Part shown: one piece after another, positions 1 to 5,232 of the stretch
Layout of the letters: each line of letters opens with the position of its first letter
How positions within the stretch are numbered: the stretch's first letter is position 1
NCBI GenBank assembly: GCA_944380925.1
Contig: CALWJD010000015.1
Coordinates: 1 to 8,882, forward strand
Source: UMGS1491 sp944380925
GTDB taxonomy: Bacteria; Bacillota; Clostridia; Oscillospirales; Acutalibacteraceae
DNA: 8,882 nt
Direction: 5' to 3'
The notes under the pieces: model-generated
Database searches by the model: none
What the model saw: the letters and a program-made list of their open reading frames with translations, nothing else
Told to the model about the DNA's origin: nothing
Program-made: the position numbers and the translations under genes

Positions 1-74
1 TTTATATCGTCCTTATATCGCTTAAGCTATTACTGAACCACGCGACTATCGCGTGGTTTTCTGCATACAAAAAA
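1..74. repeat. Left copy of a 74-bp perfect inverted repeat
   Basis: These 74 bases are the exact reverse complement of 8806-8879, so the window is bounded by one element in opposite orientations. Read outward (minus strand), each copy starts with T6, then GTATGCAG, a strong hairpin and a tail holding two copies of CGATATAA around GGA. The internal hairpin is aaccacgcga/tcgcgtggtt (36-45 with 49-58, loop CTA). The T6 is also the U-tract of the adjacent terminator, so the element proper may be only 1-68. A hairpin-led end of this kind resembles the left end of IS200/IS605-type elements, but no transposase is in the window. An invertible-segment boundary is the alternative. Confidence 0.9.
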
Positions 75-99
75 GCAATGTGCATTTTTTGCACATTGC
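69..99 (-). terminator. Intrinsic terminator-like hairpin, minus strand, at the left repeat
   Basis: On the minus strand gcaatgtgca pairs perfectly with tgcacattgc (10 bp, 5-nt loop) and runs straight into T6 (complement of 69-74). That is a textbook intrinsic terminator pointing out of the window. On the plus strand the same bases appear to encode part of the truncated Fic protein, so the hairpin may be only an accidental palindrome inside a gene. No minus-strand gene in the window would use it. Its position next to the repeat mirrors the right end. Confidence 0.5.
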
Positions 100-814
100 A
101 AATTCCGATAAGCCTGTTGCCTTATACAGTTTAGACGTAATAATCTCAGTCGGATACAGAGTAAAATCCAAGCGAGGTGTAGAGTTTCGCAAGTGGGCAA
201 ATAGCGTTTTAAAAGATTACATACTCAAAGGCTATGCCGTGAATAATAATCGTATAAATGAACTTGGCGAGGTTATACGAATTATGAAACGTGCGAAAAG
301 CAACCAGATTGAAAGTAATCAGCTTTTAGATGTAATCGAAAAATATACTTTAGCCCTTGATTTACTTGATGATTACGACCATCAGAAAATAGAAAAACCA
401 AAAGGAAATACCGCAACTTACACTTTGACATACGAAGAATGTAGAAAAGTCATAGACGGCATGAAGTTTGGCAGTGAGAGTGAGCTTTTCGGAAATGAAA
501 AAGACGATTCATTTAAATCGAGCATAAACGCAATCTATCAGACATTTGGCGGTCAAGATGTGTATCCAACGCTTGAAGAGAAAGCGGCAAATCTTTTATA
601 TTTGATAACAAAAAATCATTCGTTTTCAGACGGAAACAAGCGAATCGCAGCAGCATTATTTCTATATTTTCTTGATAAAAATAACGCTTTGTTTATTGAC
701 GGTAAAAAAGTAGTTGACGATTATACACTTGTTGCGGTGACAATTATGACTGCAGAGTCAAAGCCGGACGAAAAAGATACCATGATAAAGCTGATAATGA
801 ACTTTTTAAGCTAA
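77..814 (+). CDS. RhuM-Fic family protein, 5'-truncated
   Basis: Likely a Fic-domain enzyme, a family that transfers AMP or another nucleotide part onto a target protein, fused behind a RhuM-type N-terminal region. Counting from 77, residues about 17-60 carry the RhuM signature (YSLDVIISVGYRVKS, then FRKWAN and LKDYILKGYAVN). The Fic motif HSFSDGNKR lies at 181-189, with the catalytic His, the Gly-Asn and the Arg kept and Ser in place of the usual Pro. The full family protein should begin some 80 or more residues earlier with an HTH-like segment. Here the reading frame runs into the 74-bp repeat and reaches a stop at 23-25, so the N-terminus is missing. GTG at 53 gives an open frame, but it lies inside the repeat and is unlikely to be a native start. 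A terminator follows. Family members often sit in mobile elements beside restriction or toxin genes. The broken copy is probably inactive, or could yield a Fic domain alone. Confidence 0.85.
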   Translation, partial: NVHFLHIANSDKPVALYSLDVIISVGYRVKSKRGVEFRKWANSVLKDYILKGYAVNNNRINELGEVIRIMKRAKSNQIESNQLLDVIEKYTLALDLLDDYDHQKIEKPKGNTATYTLTYEECRKVIDGMKFGSESELFGNEKDDSFKSSINAIYQTFGGQDVYPTLEEKAANLLYLITKNHSFSDGNKRIAAALFLYFLDKNNALFIDGKKVVDDYTLVAVTIMTAESKPDEKDTMIKLIMNFLS

Positions 815-835
815 AAAATATAACGAGGTTTCCGA

Positions 836-861
836 AACGCTCCTATTTTGGGGGCGTTTTT
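836..861 (+). terminator. Intrinsic terminator after the Fic gene
   Basis: aacgctcc (836-843) pairs with ggggcgtt (851-858), one G-U pair, with a 7-nt loop followed by a T-run to 861. It closes the Fic transcript, so the ParB/methyltransferase gene needs its own promoter. TATACA at 864-869 is a possible but unconvincing -10 box. Confidence 0.8.
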
Positions 862-892
862 CATATACAAATTTTAGAATGAGGTGGGAATT

Positions 893-1234
893 TTGCAAAT
901 AAAAAAAATCGAGATATCGAAACTTAATCCGGCAAAATATAACCCGAGAAAAGACTTGAAACCCGGAGATACAGAGTATGAAAAACTTAAGCAAAGTATG
1001 AATGAATTTGGCTATGTCGAACCGATTATTTGGAACAAAAGAACAGGCAATATCGTGGGAGGACATCAGAGGTATAAAATCCTCAAAGATTTAAACTATC
1101 AAGATGCCGAATGCGTGGTTGTCGACTTGGACGAGGTACATGAAAAAGCCTTAAATGTGGCATTAAACAAGATTAGTGGCGAGTTCGACATACCACTACT
1201 GACTGATTTTACTAAAAGATTTAAGTGTGAATGA
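893..1234 (+). CDS. ParB-like nuclease-domain protein (N-terminal part of a split ParB-methyltransferase)
   Basis: This is a ParB/Srx-fold domain as found at the N-terminus of phage DNA methyltransferases. Visible hallmarks are KLNPAKYNPRKDL near the start, SMNEFGYVEPIIWN, the GGHQRYKIL motif typical of this fold, and VALNKISGEFD. TTG at 893 is chosen because GAGGTGGG (881-888) sits at the right distance; GTG at 884 would lie inside that ribosome site. In relatives the protein continues directly into the methyltransferase. Here the frame leaves the family pattern after the run of four Ts at 1207-1210 (LLTDFTKRFKCE then stop). Dropping one T restores a natural join (LLTDLLKDLSVNDFDV). The stop at 1232-1234 overlaps the downstream frame, so translational coupling is conceivable. 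Otherwise it is a frameshift or a sequencing error. Confidence 0.8.
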   Translation: MQIKKIEISKLNPAKYNPRKDLKPGDTEYEKLKQSMNEFGYVEPIIWNKRTGNIVGGHQRYKILKDLNYQDAECVVVDLDEVHEKALNVALNKISGEFDIPLLTDFTKRFKCE

Positions 1235-2132
1235 TTTTGATGTGTCGCTCACAGGTTTTGATGAAGACGAGATTTCGGATTTGTTCTCCGATGCGAATGC
1301 AAAAGAAGGCAAAGATGATAACTACGATGTCAACAAAGCACTGGAAGAAGCAACGTTTGTAAATCAAGGCGACTTATGGCAAATCGGAAAACACAGAATG
1401 CTTTGCGGTGATGCGACAAGTTCCGAGGATTTAAATCGGCTTATGGGTGATGAAAAAGTGAATTTAATAGTTACAGACCCGCCGTACAATGTAAATTTTG
1501 AAAGTGCGAGCGGGCTTAAAATCAAAAATGATAAGCAGGATAACGAGAAATTTTATCAGTTCTTGTTATCCTCTTTTAAAAATATGGCATCCCATTTAGC
1601 TGACGGTGGTTCGGCATACATCTTCCACGCAGATACAGAAGGCTTAAATTTCCGAAAGGCGTTTATTGATTCAGGATTTCATTTGTCGGGAGTGTGCATC
1701 TGGGCAAAAAACTCGTTCGTTATGGGTCGCTCACCGTATCAATGGGGTCATGAACCGATACTTTACGGATGGCTTAAAACAGGCAAACACAAATGGTACG
1801 CAGGCAGAGCCGAATCCACAATTTGGCACTACGATAAACCTAAGAAAAACGGTGAACACCCGACCATGAAACCTATCCCCCTACTTTGTTACCCAATAAA
1901 AAATTCATCTGCAGTTAACAGTATCATTCTTGATACTTTCGCAGGTTCAGGAAGTACACTTATGGCTTGTCAGCAAATGGACAGAATCTGCTACTGCATG
2001 GAGCTTGACCCAAAATACGCGTCTGTAATTATTCGAAGATATGTGGAATCTTACGGCGATGAAGATGTGTTTTTGGTGCGAGGAAATGAAAAAATCCCAT
2101 ACTCAAAGGTGACCGAAAATGCCCAAAAGTAA
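1227..2132 (+). CDS. Phage DNA methyltransferase (N4/N6 amino-MTase, beta-type motif order)
   Basis: S-adenosylmethionine-dependent DNA methyltransferase that methylates an exocyclic amino group, probably adenine N6 given DPPY. The catalytic DPPY is at residues 84-87, HPTMKP at 211-216, and the cofactor-binding FAGSGST at 238-244 followed by ELDP. The order is catalytic motif first, AdoMet motif last, which is the beta arrangement. Residues 1-50 are the linker that normally joins the ParB domain. As it stands translation would have to start at GTG 1227 inside the preceding gene, with no clear ribosome site, so expression depends on coupling or on the frameshift being an artefact. The catalytic part looks intact. 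Phages use such orphan enzymes to shield DNA from host restriction or to mark packaging and regulatory sites; no partner endonuclease is seen. At 2119-2148, overlapping the stop, a ten-codon frame (MPKSKSLCN) could be the stub of a lost downstream gene. Confidence 0.88.
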   Translation: MNDFDVSLTGFDEDEISDLFSDANAKEGKDDNYDVNKALEEATFVNQGDLWQIGKHRMLCGDATSSEDLNRLMGDEKVNLIVTDPPYNVNFESASGLKIKNDKQDNEKFYQFLLSSFKNMASHLADGGSAYIFHADTEGLNFRKAFIDSGFHLSGVCIWAKNSFVMGRSPYQWGHEPILYGWLKTGKHKWYAGRAESTIWHYDKPKKNGEHPTMKPIPLLCYPIKNSSAVNSIILDTFAGSGSTLMACQQMDRICYCMELDPKYASVIIRRYVESYGDEDVFLVRGNEKIPYSKVTENAQK

Positions 2133-2169
2133 GTCGTTGTGTAATTGACACAATCAAAAGCCGGATAAA

Positions 2170-2245
2170 TCCTTATTTTTCTAAGCATTACATTCTTGCT
2201 ATTTGTGCCTTTTAGAGCGATTAATGTAATACCAAAAAATAAGGA
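2170..2245 (+). promoter_or_regulatory. Structured 5' leader that can mask the ribosome site of the 217-aa gene
   Basis: The 124-bp gap before the next gene holds two nested inverted repeats. tccttattttt (2170-2180) pairs with aaaaataagga (2235-2245), 11 bp, and attacatt (2187-2194) pairs with aatgtaat (2223-2230), 8 bp. The right arm of the outer stem includes AAGGA of the ribosome site AAGGAGG (2241-2247), twelve or so bases before ATG 2257. Folding would therefore hide the ribosome site. TTGACA at 2145-2150 could be a -35 box, but no good -10 follows. No known riboswitch class is recognised. Confidence 0.5.
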
Positions 2246-2256
2246 GGAATTCAGAA

Positions 2257-2910
2257 ATGAAATTTGAATTTGATGTCGCAGGAAGCGAAAGGAAGAACCT
2301 TGCATGGGCAATCGGTGATTTTTTAAATGAAAGACCAATGTACTCAGGGATGCCAAGTATGAACTACAAAGTAGGAAACTTCACAGTTACAAAAAACGCA
2401 GCGGTAATACCCGATGAGCAAACAGAAGAATCCGAAGTTTCTAAAGTGATAAACCACCTTGTAAGCAGAGGCTTTAAATTAAACTCGGAAAAAAACTCAG
2501 ATATTGGGCTCACGATTACTATGCCCGCAGAGGCATTATCGATAGAAAATATCAAAAATCTTCTGAAATCAAAAGGAAATCTGATAAAGAAAGCCCTTCA
2601 AATTGACGATGTACCAATTGAAATTAAAGATAACAATGCCGTATTTTCATGGTTTAAAAGAGAACTAAGCGATGGCGAAATCAAGGCTTACACTCATTTT
2701 ATACAAGCAATTTGTGATATGAGCAAAAAACAAAAACGCATAGCTTCGAAAGCGGGAGAAGTGCCAAACGAAAAATACGCATTCAGATGTTTCCTAATCA
2801 GGCTTGGCTTTGTTGGAAATGAGTATAAGGATATAAGAAAAATATTGCTTAAAAATTTAAAAGGTTCATCTGCGTTTAAAGGGGGATTTAAAAATGAAGC
2901 TTCCGAGTAA
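2257..2910 (+). CDS. Mobile-element protein of unknown function sharing a C-terminal module with the amidoligase
   Basis: A 217-aa soluble-looking protein with no signal peptide or membrane segment. I recall similar proteins, sometimes labelled virulence-related, beside DUF4314 and amidoligase genes in Bacillota prophages and integrative elements; the biochemical role is unknown. Residues 1-50 look like a small domain (AIGDFLNERPMYSG, then YKVGNFTV). The middle, 60-125, holds ITMPAEALSIENIKNLLKSK. The C-terminus 171-208 (NEKYAFR..IRLGFVGNEY..) matches amidoligase residues 273-310 at 19 of 38 positions. The stretch just before it (EIKAYTHFIQAI) resembles QLRSYIQFCLVF there. The start ATG has AAGGAGG upstream, inside a possible regulatory hairpin. 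Its 3' end overlaps the next gene by 17 bases, so the two are co-translated. The shared module suggests work on the same substrate or partner as the amidoligase; that is inference. Confidence 0.8.
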   Translation: MKFEFDVAGSERKNLAWAIGDFLNERPMYSGMPSMNYKVGNFTVTKNAAVIPDEQTEESEVSKVINHLVSRGFKLNSEKNSDIGLTITMPAEALSIENIKNLLKSKGNLIKKALQIDDVPIEIKDNNAVFSWFKRELSDGEIKAYTHFIQAICDMSKKQKRIASKAGEVPNEKYAFRCFLIRLGFVGNEYKDIRKILLKNLKGSSAFKGGFKNEASE

Positions 2911-3112
2911 AGAAATTGTAAATGGTTTAAGGGAAAAGTATCCGAAAGGTACAAGAGTAGAGCTTATAAAAATGGATGACGTCTACGCTCCGCCTTCAGG
3001 CACACAAGGCACAGTCGAAGGCGTTGACGATGCAGGCTCTGTTATGGTTTCTTGGGATAACGGTTCGGGGCTAAATTTGGTTTATGGCGAGGATATATTC
3101 AAGAAAATATAA
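2894..3112 (+). CDS. DUF4314-like small protein
   Basis: A 72-aa protein matching what I remember of the DUF4314 family: an N-terminal helix (PSKEIVNGLREKYPKGTRVEL) followed by an SH3/KOW-like beta barrel segment (APPSGTQGTVEGVDDAGSVMVSWDNGSGLNLVYGED split over residues 32-67). Such barrels usually bind proteins or nucleic acids; no catalytic residues are evident. ATG 2894 lies inside the 3' end of the preceding gene, with AAAGGGGGA just upstream as ribosome site. The overlap indicates one operon with the 217-aa gene. Family members recur in phage and conjugative-element clusters. Function is unknown. Confidence 0.82.
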   Translation: MKLPSKEIVNGLREKYPKGTRVELIKMDDVYAPPSGTQGTVEGVDDAGSVMVSWDNGSGLNLVYGEDIFKKI

Positions 3113-3123
3113 GGGAGCAGAAT

Positions 3124-3177
3124 ATGGAAAAATATTCAATTAATGGGTTTATATGGACTACTTTTGAGCCGCCATAA
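3124..3177 (+). other. Possible mini-ORF or gene stub (17 codons)
   Basis: ATG 3124 follows a fair ribosome site (AAGGGAG, 3112-3118) directly after the DUF4314-like gene and reads MEKYSINGFIWTTFEPP before TAA at 3175-3177. The good ribosome site and the operon position suggest either a real short peptide or the start of a small gene cut short by the repeated leader that begins at 3179. The TAATG at 3175-3179 would couple it to the next mini-ORF. Confidence 0.3.
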
Positions 3178-3221
3178 TGTACACAATTAATGTAGCTAAA
3201 AAAGGCATAAACATCGTGTAG
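3177..3221 (+). other. Mini-ORF (14 codons) in leader copy A
   Basis: ATG TAC ... TAG reads MYTINVAKKGINIV. It starts on the stop of the previous mini-ORF and ends about 88 bases before the amidoligase start. The duplicated leader at 5101 encodes almost the same peptide end (YTINVVKKGIDIV then TAG), from an in-frame ATG at 5087. It may be a leader peptide, or a gene fragment carried along with the duplication. No strong ribosome site is evident. Confidence 0.3.
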
Positions 3222-3261
3222 TTTAGTGGCTTGCTATATCCTCCGGTAAGAGCGAATATGT
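3179..3261 (+). repeat. Leader copy A upstream of the amidoligase (83-bp direct repeat, possible structured RNA)
   Basis: Matches 5101-5183 at 76 of 83 positions in the same orientation. All seven differences are transitions, which preserve or wobble base pairs in RNA. It ends 47 bases before the amidoligase ATG; copy B lies almost the same distance before the 5233 gene. Conserved pairing includes tacac (3180-3184) with gtgta (3216-3220), and a looser hairpin from about 3229 to 3253. It could be a regulatory RNA element, a leader-peptide attenuator or simply a duplicated gene edge. I recognise no named RNA family. Confidence 0.6.
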
Positions 3262-3308
3262 ACATACCGAAAGGGAAACATAATCAAATTTTAATCGGAG
3301 GACAACAA

Positions 3309-4244
3309 ATGAAAGAAAAAATCAAAAACCAAATCGAGGCAATGAAAAAGCAAACAATCGGAGTTGAAGTTGAAATGAACAGCATTACAAGAGAAAAAGC
3401 CTCAAAAATTGCCGCCGAGTTTTTCGGAACAAGACGGTACAAAAATACAGCAAGAATAAATGGTTACAAAACTTGGAGTGCATGGGACGAAAGCGGCAGA
3501 GAATGGAAATTTCAAAGCGATGCAAGTATTCACGGAGCCTTAGACGAACAATGCGAATTGGTAACACCGATTTTAAACTACAGCGACATTGAAAAACTAC
3601 AAGGTTTGATTCGCAAACTAAGAAAAGCAGGAGCAAAAAGCGATGCGACCAGAGGATGCGGAGTTCACATTCACATCGGAGCAAATGGCCACACACCTCA
3701 AACAATGAGAAACCTTGCAAACATAATGGCAAGCCACGAAAAATTGATAGCAACCGCCCTTAATCTTGACAGATACCGAGTTACAAATTATTGCAGGATG
3801 GTTAATCCGAACTTTTTGGAAAGGCTGAATCGACAAAAACCAACAACCATGGCAGCACTCGCAGACCTTTGGTATTCAAGCCATGGAACAACCTACGGAA
3901 GAAGCCACCATTACAACGACAGTCGATACCATATGCTAAACTACCACGCAACATTTACCAAAGGCACGATTGAATTCAGACTCTTCGAATTTGATGCACC
4001 GAGAGACGGAAGACAAAACGGATTGCACGCAGGCCAACTAAGAAGCTACATACAATTTTGCTTAGTCTTCAGCCAAATGGCAAAAACGGTAAAAACAGCG
4101 AGTCCAAGACCCCAGCAAAACGAAAACCCAAAATACGCAATGAGAACATGGCTTTTAAGACTCGGATTTGTTGGAGACGAATTCAAAACCGCAAGAGATG
4201 TCTTAACCAGAAGATTAGATGGCAACGGAGCATACAGAAATTAA
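3309..4244 (+). CDS. Amidoligase family enzyme (COOH-NH2 ligase)
   Basis: Predicted ATP-dependent ligase of the amidoligase family (glutamine-synthetase/ATP-grasp-like catalytic fold), which forms an amide bond between a carboxylate and an amino group on a peptide or small metabolite. The true substrate is unknown. Signatures along the 311 residues: GVEVEMN at 18-24 (metal/ATP-binding glutamates), WKFQSDASI about 66-74, ELVTPIL at 83-89, RGCGVHIHIGA at 115-125 (paired His), and the RYHMLNYH/TIEFRLFEF segment at 206-228. The C-terminal 273-310 module repeats in the 217-aa protein upstream. The start is ATG 3309 because TCGGAGG lies seven to thirteen bases ahead; the open frame runs back to 3231 but without a ribosome site and through the repeated leader. 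It is preceded by leader copy A and followed after 100 bases by a gamma-glutamylcyclotransferase-like gene. The two families are known to co-occur in mobile-element neighbourhoods, which supports a peptide- or amino-acid-conjugation role. Confidence 0.9.
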   Translation: MKEKIKNQIEAMKKQTIGVEVEMNSITREKASKIAAEFFGTRRYKNTARINGYKTWSAWDESGREWKFQSDASIHGALDEQCELVTPILNYSDIEKLQGLIRKLRKAGAKSDATRGCGVHIHIGANGHTPQTMRNLANIMASHEKLIATALNLDRYRVTNYCRMVNPNFLERLNRQKPTTMAALADLWYSSHGTTYGRSHHYNDSRYHMLNYHATFTKGTIEFRLFEFDAPRDGRQNGLHAGQLRSYIQFCLVFSQMAKTVKTASPRPQQNENPKYAMRTWLLRLGFVGDEFKTARDVLTRRLDGNGAYRN

Positions 4245-4246
4245 GT

Positions 4247-4330
4247 CAGGAGCCAGTCTCCTGTCACCAAACACCGCCTCGGCGGTCTTAAGGTGGTAGA
4301 AGAGTGGTTCTTCTAAATTCAAAATTAGAA
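4247..4330 (+). promoter_or_regulatory. Run of hairpins between the amidoligase and cyclotransferase genes
   Basis: The 100-bp gap is nearly all foldable. caggag/ctcctg pairs at 4247-4252 with 4258-4263. accgcc/ggcggt pairs at 4273-4278 with 4281-4286 (tight, or with a CTCG loop). agaaga/tcttct pairs at 4298-4303 with 4309-4314. A competing stem ttctaa/ttagaa (4311-4316 with 4325-4330) reuses the last arm and ends in the ribosome site AAAGGGA (4329-4335). No clean U-run follows any of them, so simple termination is unlikely. RNA processing, stability or translational control of the next gene is possible. Confidence 0.45.
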
Positions 4331-4344
4331 AGGGACGAAAGTTC

Positions 4345-4815
4345 ATGAAAGAAAAGTACTATATTGCCTACGGGAGCAATTTGAATGTGAGGCAAATGAT
4401 TGAAAGATGTCCGTTGGCAAAAATTAAAGGTGTATCGGAAATCCCCGATTACGAGCTTCTTTTTAAAGGAAGCAAAACAGGTTCATACTTAACAATTGAG
4501 CCTCGGAAAAACTCAAAAGTTCCCGTAGCAATTTGGACAATTACGGAAGAAGACGAAAAAGCACTTGACATGTACGAGGGATTCCCTACCTTCTACTACA
4601 AAAAGGAAATGAAACTTCCTGTGACTTTCCTTTCGGGAGAGACAAGAAACATCGATGCTTTCGCATATATTATGCATGAAAACAGAAAAATCGGAATGCC
4701 TGCTTTTTACTACGTTGAAACTTGCCTTGAAGGATATCGAATTTTCGGATTCGATCAAAAGCATCTGATTAAGGCACTTAAAAAAAGTAAATCTCAAAAC
4801 ATTGGAGGAAAATAA
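4345..4815 (+). CDS. Gamma-glutamylcyclotransferase-like (GGCT/AIG2 fold) protein
   Basis: Cytosolic enzyme of the GGCT fold, which cyclises a gamma-glutamyl (or related acyl) amine to 5-oxoproline and frees the attached amine. The N-terminus reads YYIAYGSNLN, the substrate-binding YGSN loop at residues 9-12. The acidic catalytic position is best assigned to Glu78 in DMYEGFP, followed by the FYYKKEM strand. The C-terminal half (AFAYIMHENRK, YYVETCLEGY) fits the family, and 156 aa is a normal length. ATG 4345 has AAAGGGA nine bases before it. The stop is one base before the next gene's ATG (TAAAATG), indicating coupling to the zinc-ribbon gene. Beside an amidoligase it is a plausible reversing or product-release enzyme for the same gamma-linked bond; that link is inference. 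Acting on host glutathione-type compounds is the alternative. Confidence 0.88.
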   Translation: MKEKYYIAYGSNLNVRQMIERCPLAKIKGVSEIPDYELLFKGSKTGSYLTIEPRKNSKVPVAIWTITEEDEKALDMYEGFPTFYYKKEMKLPVTFLSGETRNIDAFAYIMHENRKIGMPAFYYVETCLEGYRIFGFDQKHLIKALKKSKSQNIGGK

Positions 4816-4816
4816 A

Positions 4817-5032
4817 ATGAAAGAAAACGATGCGGTTACCAAGCGAGTGTGTCCGCTTTGTGGGCGCTTTTATAAGGGCTTCCCTGCAATTTCCCGAGCA
4901 GACAATAAAACGCTTATTTGCCCCGATTGTGGCACGAGAGAAGCCCTCGGGAGCATTGGCATAAGTGAGGAGGAACAAGAAAAAATAATAAAAATAATTC
5001 ATAACTCTTCCAAAAATGGCATGGGAAGCTGA
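4817..5032 (+). CDS. Small zinc-ribbon protein, unknown function
   Basis: A 71-aa protein with two CxxC pairs, CPLC at residues 12-15 and CPDC at 35-38, which fit a single Zn(Cys)4 ribbon, then a helical tail (EEEQEKIIKIIHNS). Similar small proteins (PAISRADN...CPDCGTREAL) recur in Bacillota phages and conjugative elements, with no assigned role. GGAGG at 4804-4808 sets the ATG at 4817, one base after the cyclotransferase stop. Likely a nucleic-acid or protein adaptor; no catalytic residues are visible. Confidence 0.8.
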   Translation: MKENDAVTKRVCPLCGRFYKGFPAISRADNKTLICPDCGTREALGSIGISEEEQEKIIKIIHNSSKNGMGS

Positions 5033-5086
5033 TTATGGAAACAAATCGAATATATTGAAAATTATGGAAGTGATTGCTACCCAAAA

Positions 5087-5143
5087 ATGCGTTCTATAAA
5101 GTACACAATTAATGTGGTTAAAAAAGGCATAGACATCGTGTAG
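5087..5143 (+). other. Mini-ORF (18 codons) in leader copy B
   Basis: Reads MRSIKYTINVVKKGIDIV then TAG. Its last 13 residues match the mini-ORF at 3177-3221 except Ala/Val and Asn/Asp. There is no convincing ribosome site. Either a conserved leader peptide or a by-product of the duplicated leader. Confidence 0.25.
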
Positions 5144-5183
5144 TTTAGCGGCTTGCTATGTCCTTCGATAAGAGCGAATATGT
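5101..5183 (+). repeat. Leader copy B upstream of the 142-aa gene (83-bp direct repeat)
   Basis: Second copy of the 3179-3261 element, 92% identical with transition-only differences, ending 49 bases before ATG 5233. Copy A ends 47 bases before the amidoligase ATG. The same orientation and spacing to a start codon argue that it belongs to the 5' untranslated region of each gene. The flanking sequence upstream of the two copies is unrelated, so the boundary at its first base is sharp. Confidence 0.6.
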
Positions 5184-5232
5184 GTATAACCTTGAAAGAG
5201 GAAATAAAAAAATTTTAAGTGAGGTAACAATC

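Noticed and set aside
75..99. Perfect 25-base fold-back palindrome beside the left repeat, as a chimeric or amplification artefact.
   Set aside because: Kept as a hairpin because the bases also encode a sensible part of the Fic protein (HFLHIANSDKPV) and the same hairpin-T6-repeat layout occurs independently at the right end. An artefact cannot be fully excluded.
1666..1869. Alternative frames inside the methyltransferase and other genes, both strands (for example 3385-3753 minus, 4058-4291 plus, 7468-7767 plus).
   Set aside because: They overlap well-supported genes entirely, lack ribosome sites and resemble no family.
2119..2148. Ten-codon frame MPKSKSLCN overlapping the methyltransferase stop, as a real gene.
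   Set aside because: Too short to support. It may be the stub of a lost downstream gene (phage HNH genes often follow here), and is mentioned only in the methyltransferase entry.
3201..3261. TAGTTTAGTGG at 3219-3229 (and TAGTTTAGCGG in copy B) looks like a tRNA D-arm.
   Set aside because: No seven-base acceptor stem can be closed around it, there is no T-loop consensus (GTTCRA) at the right distance and no CCA end, so no tRNA is called.
3231..3308. N-terminal extension of the amidoligase from 3231.
   Set aside because: It reads through the duplicated leader, lacks a ribosome site, and a strong TCGGAGG sits just before ATG 3309, which also begins next to the family's first motif.
5158..5232. 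N-terminal extension of the 142-aa protein from 5158.
   Set aside because: The extension lies in the tail of leader copy B and the following spacer; GTGAGG before ATG 5233 is a better start.
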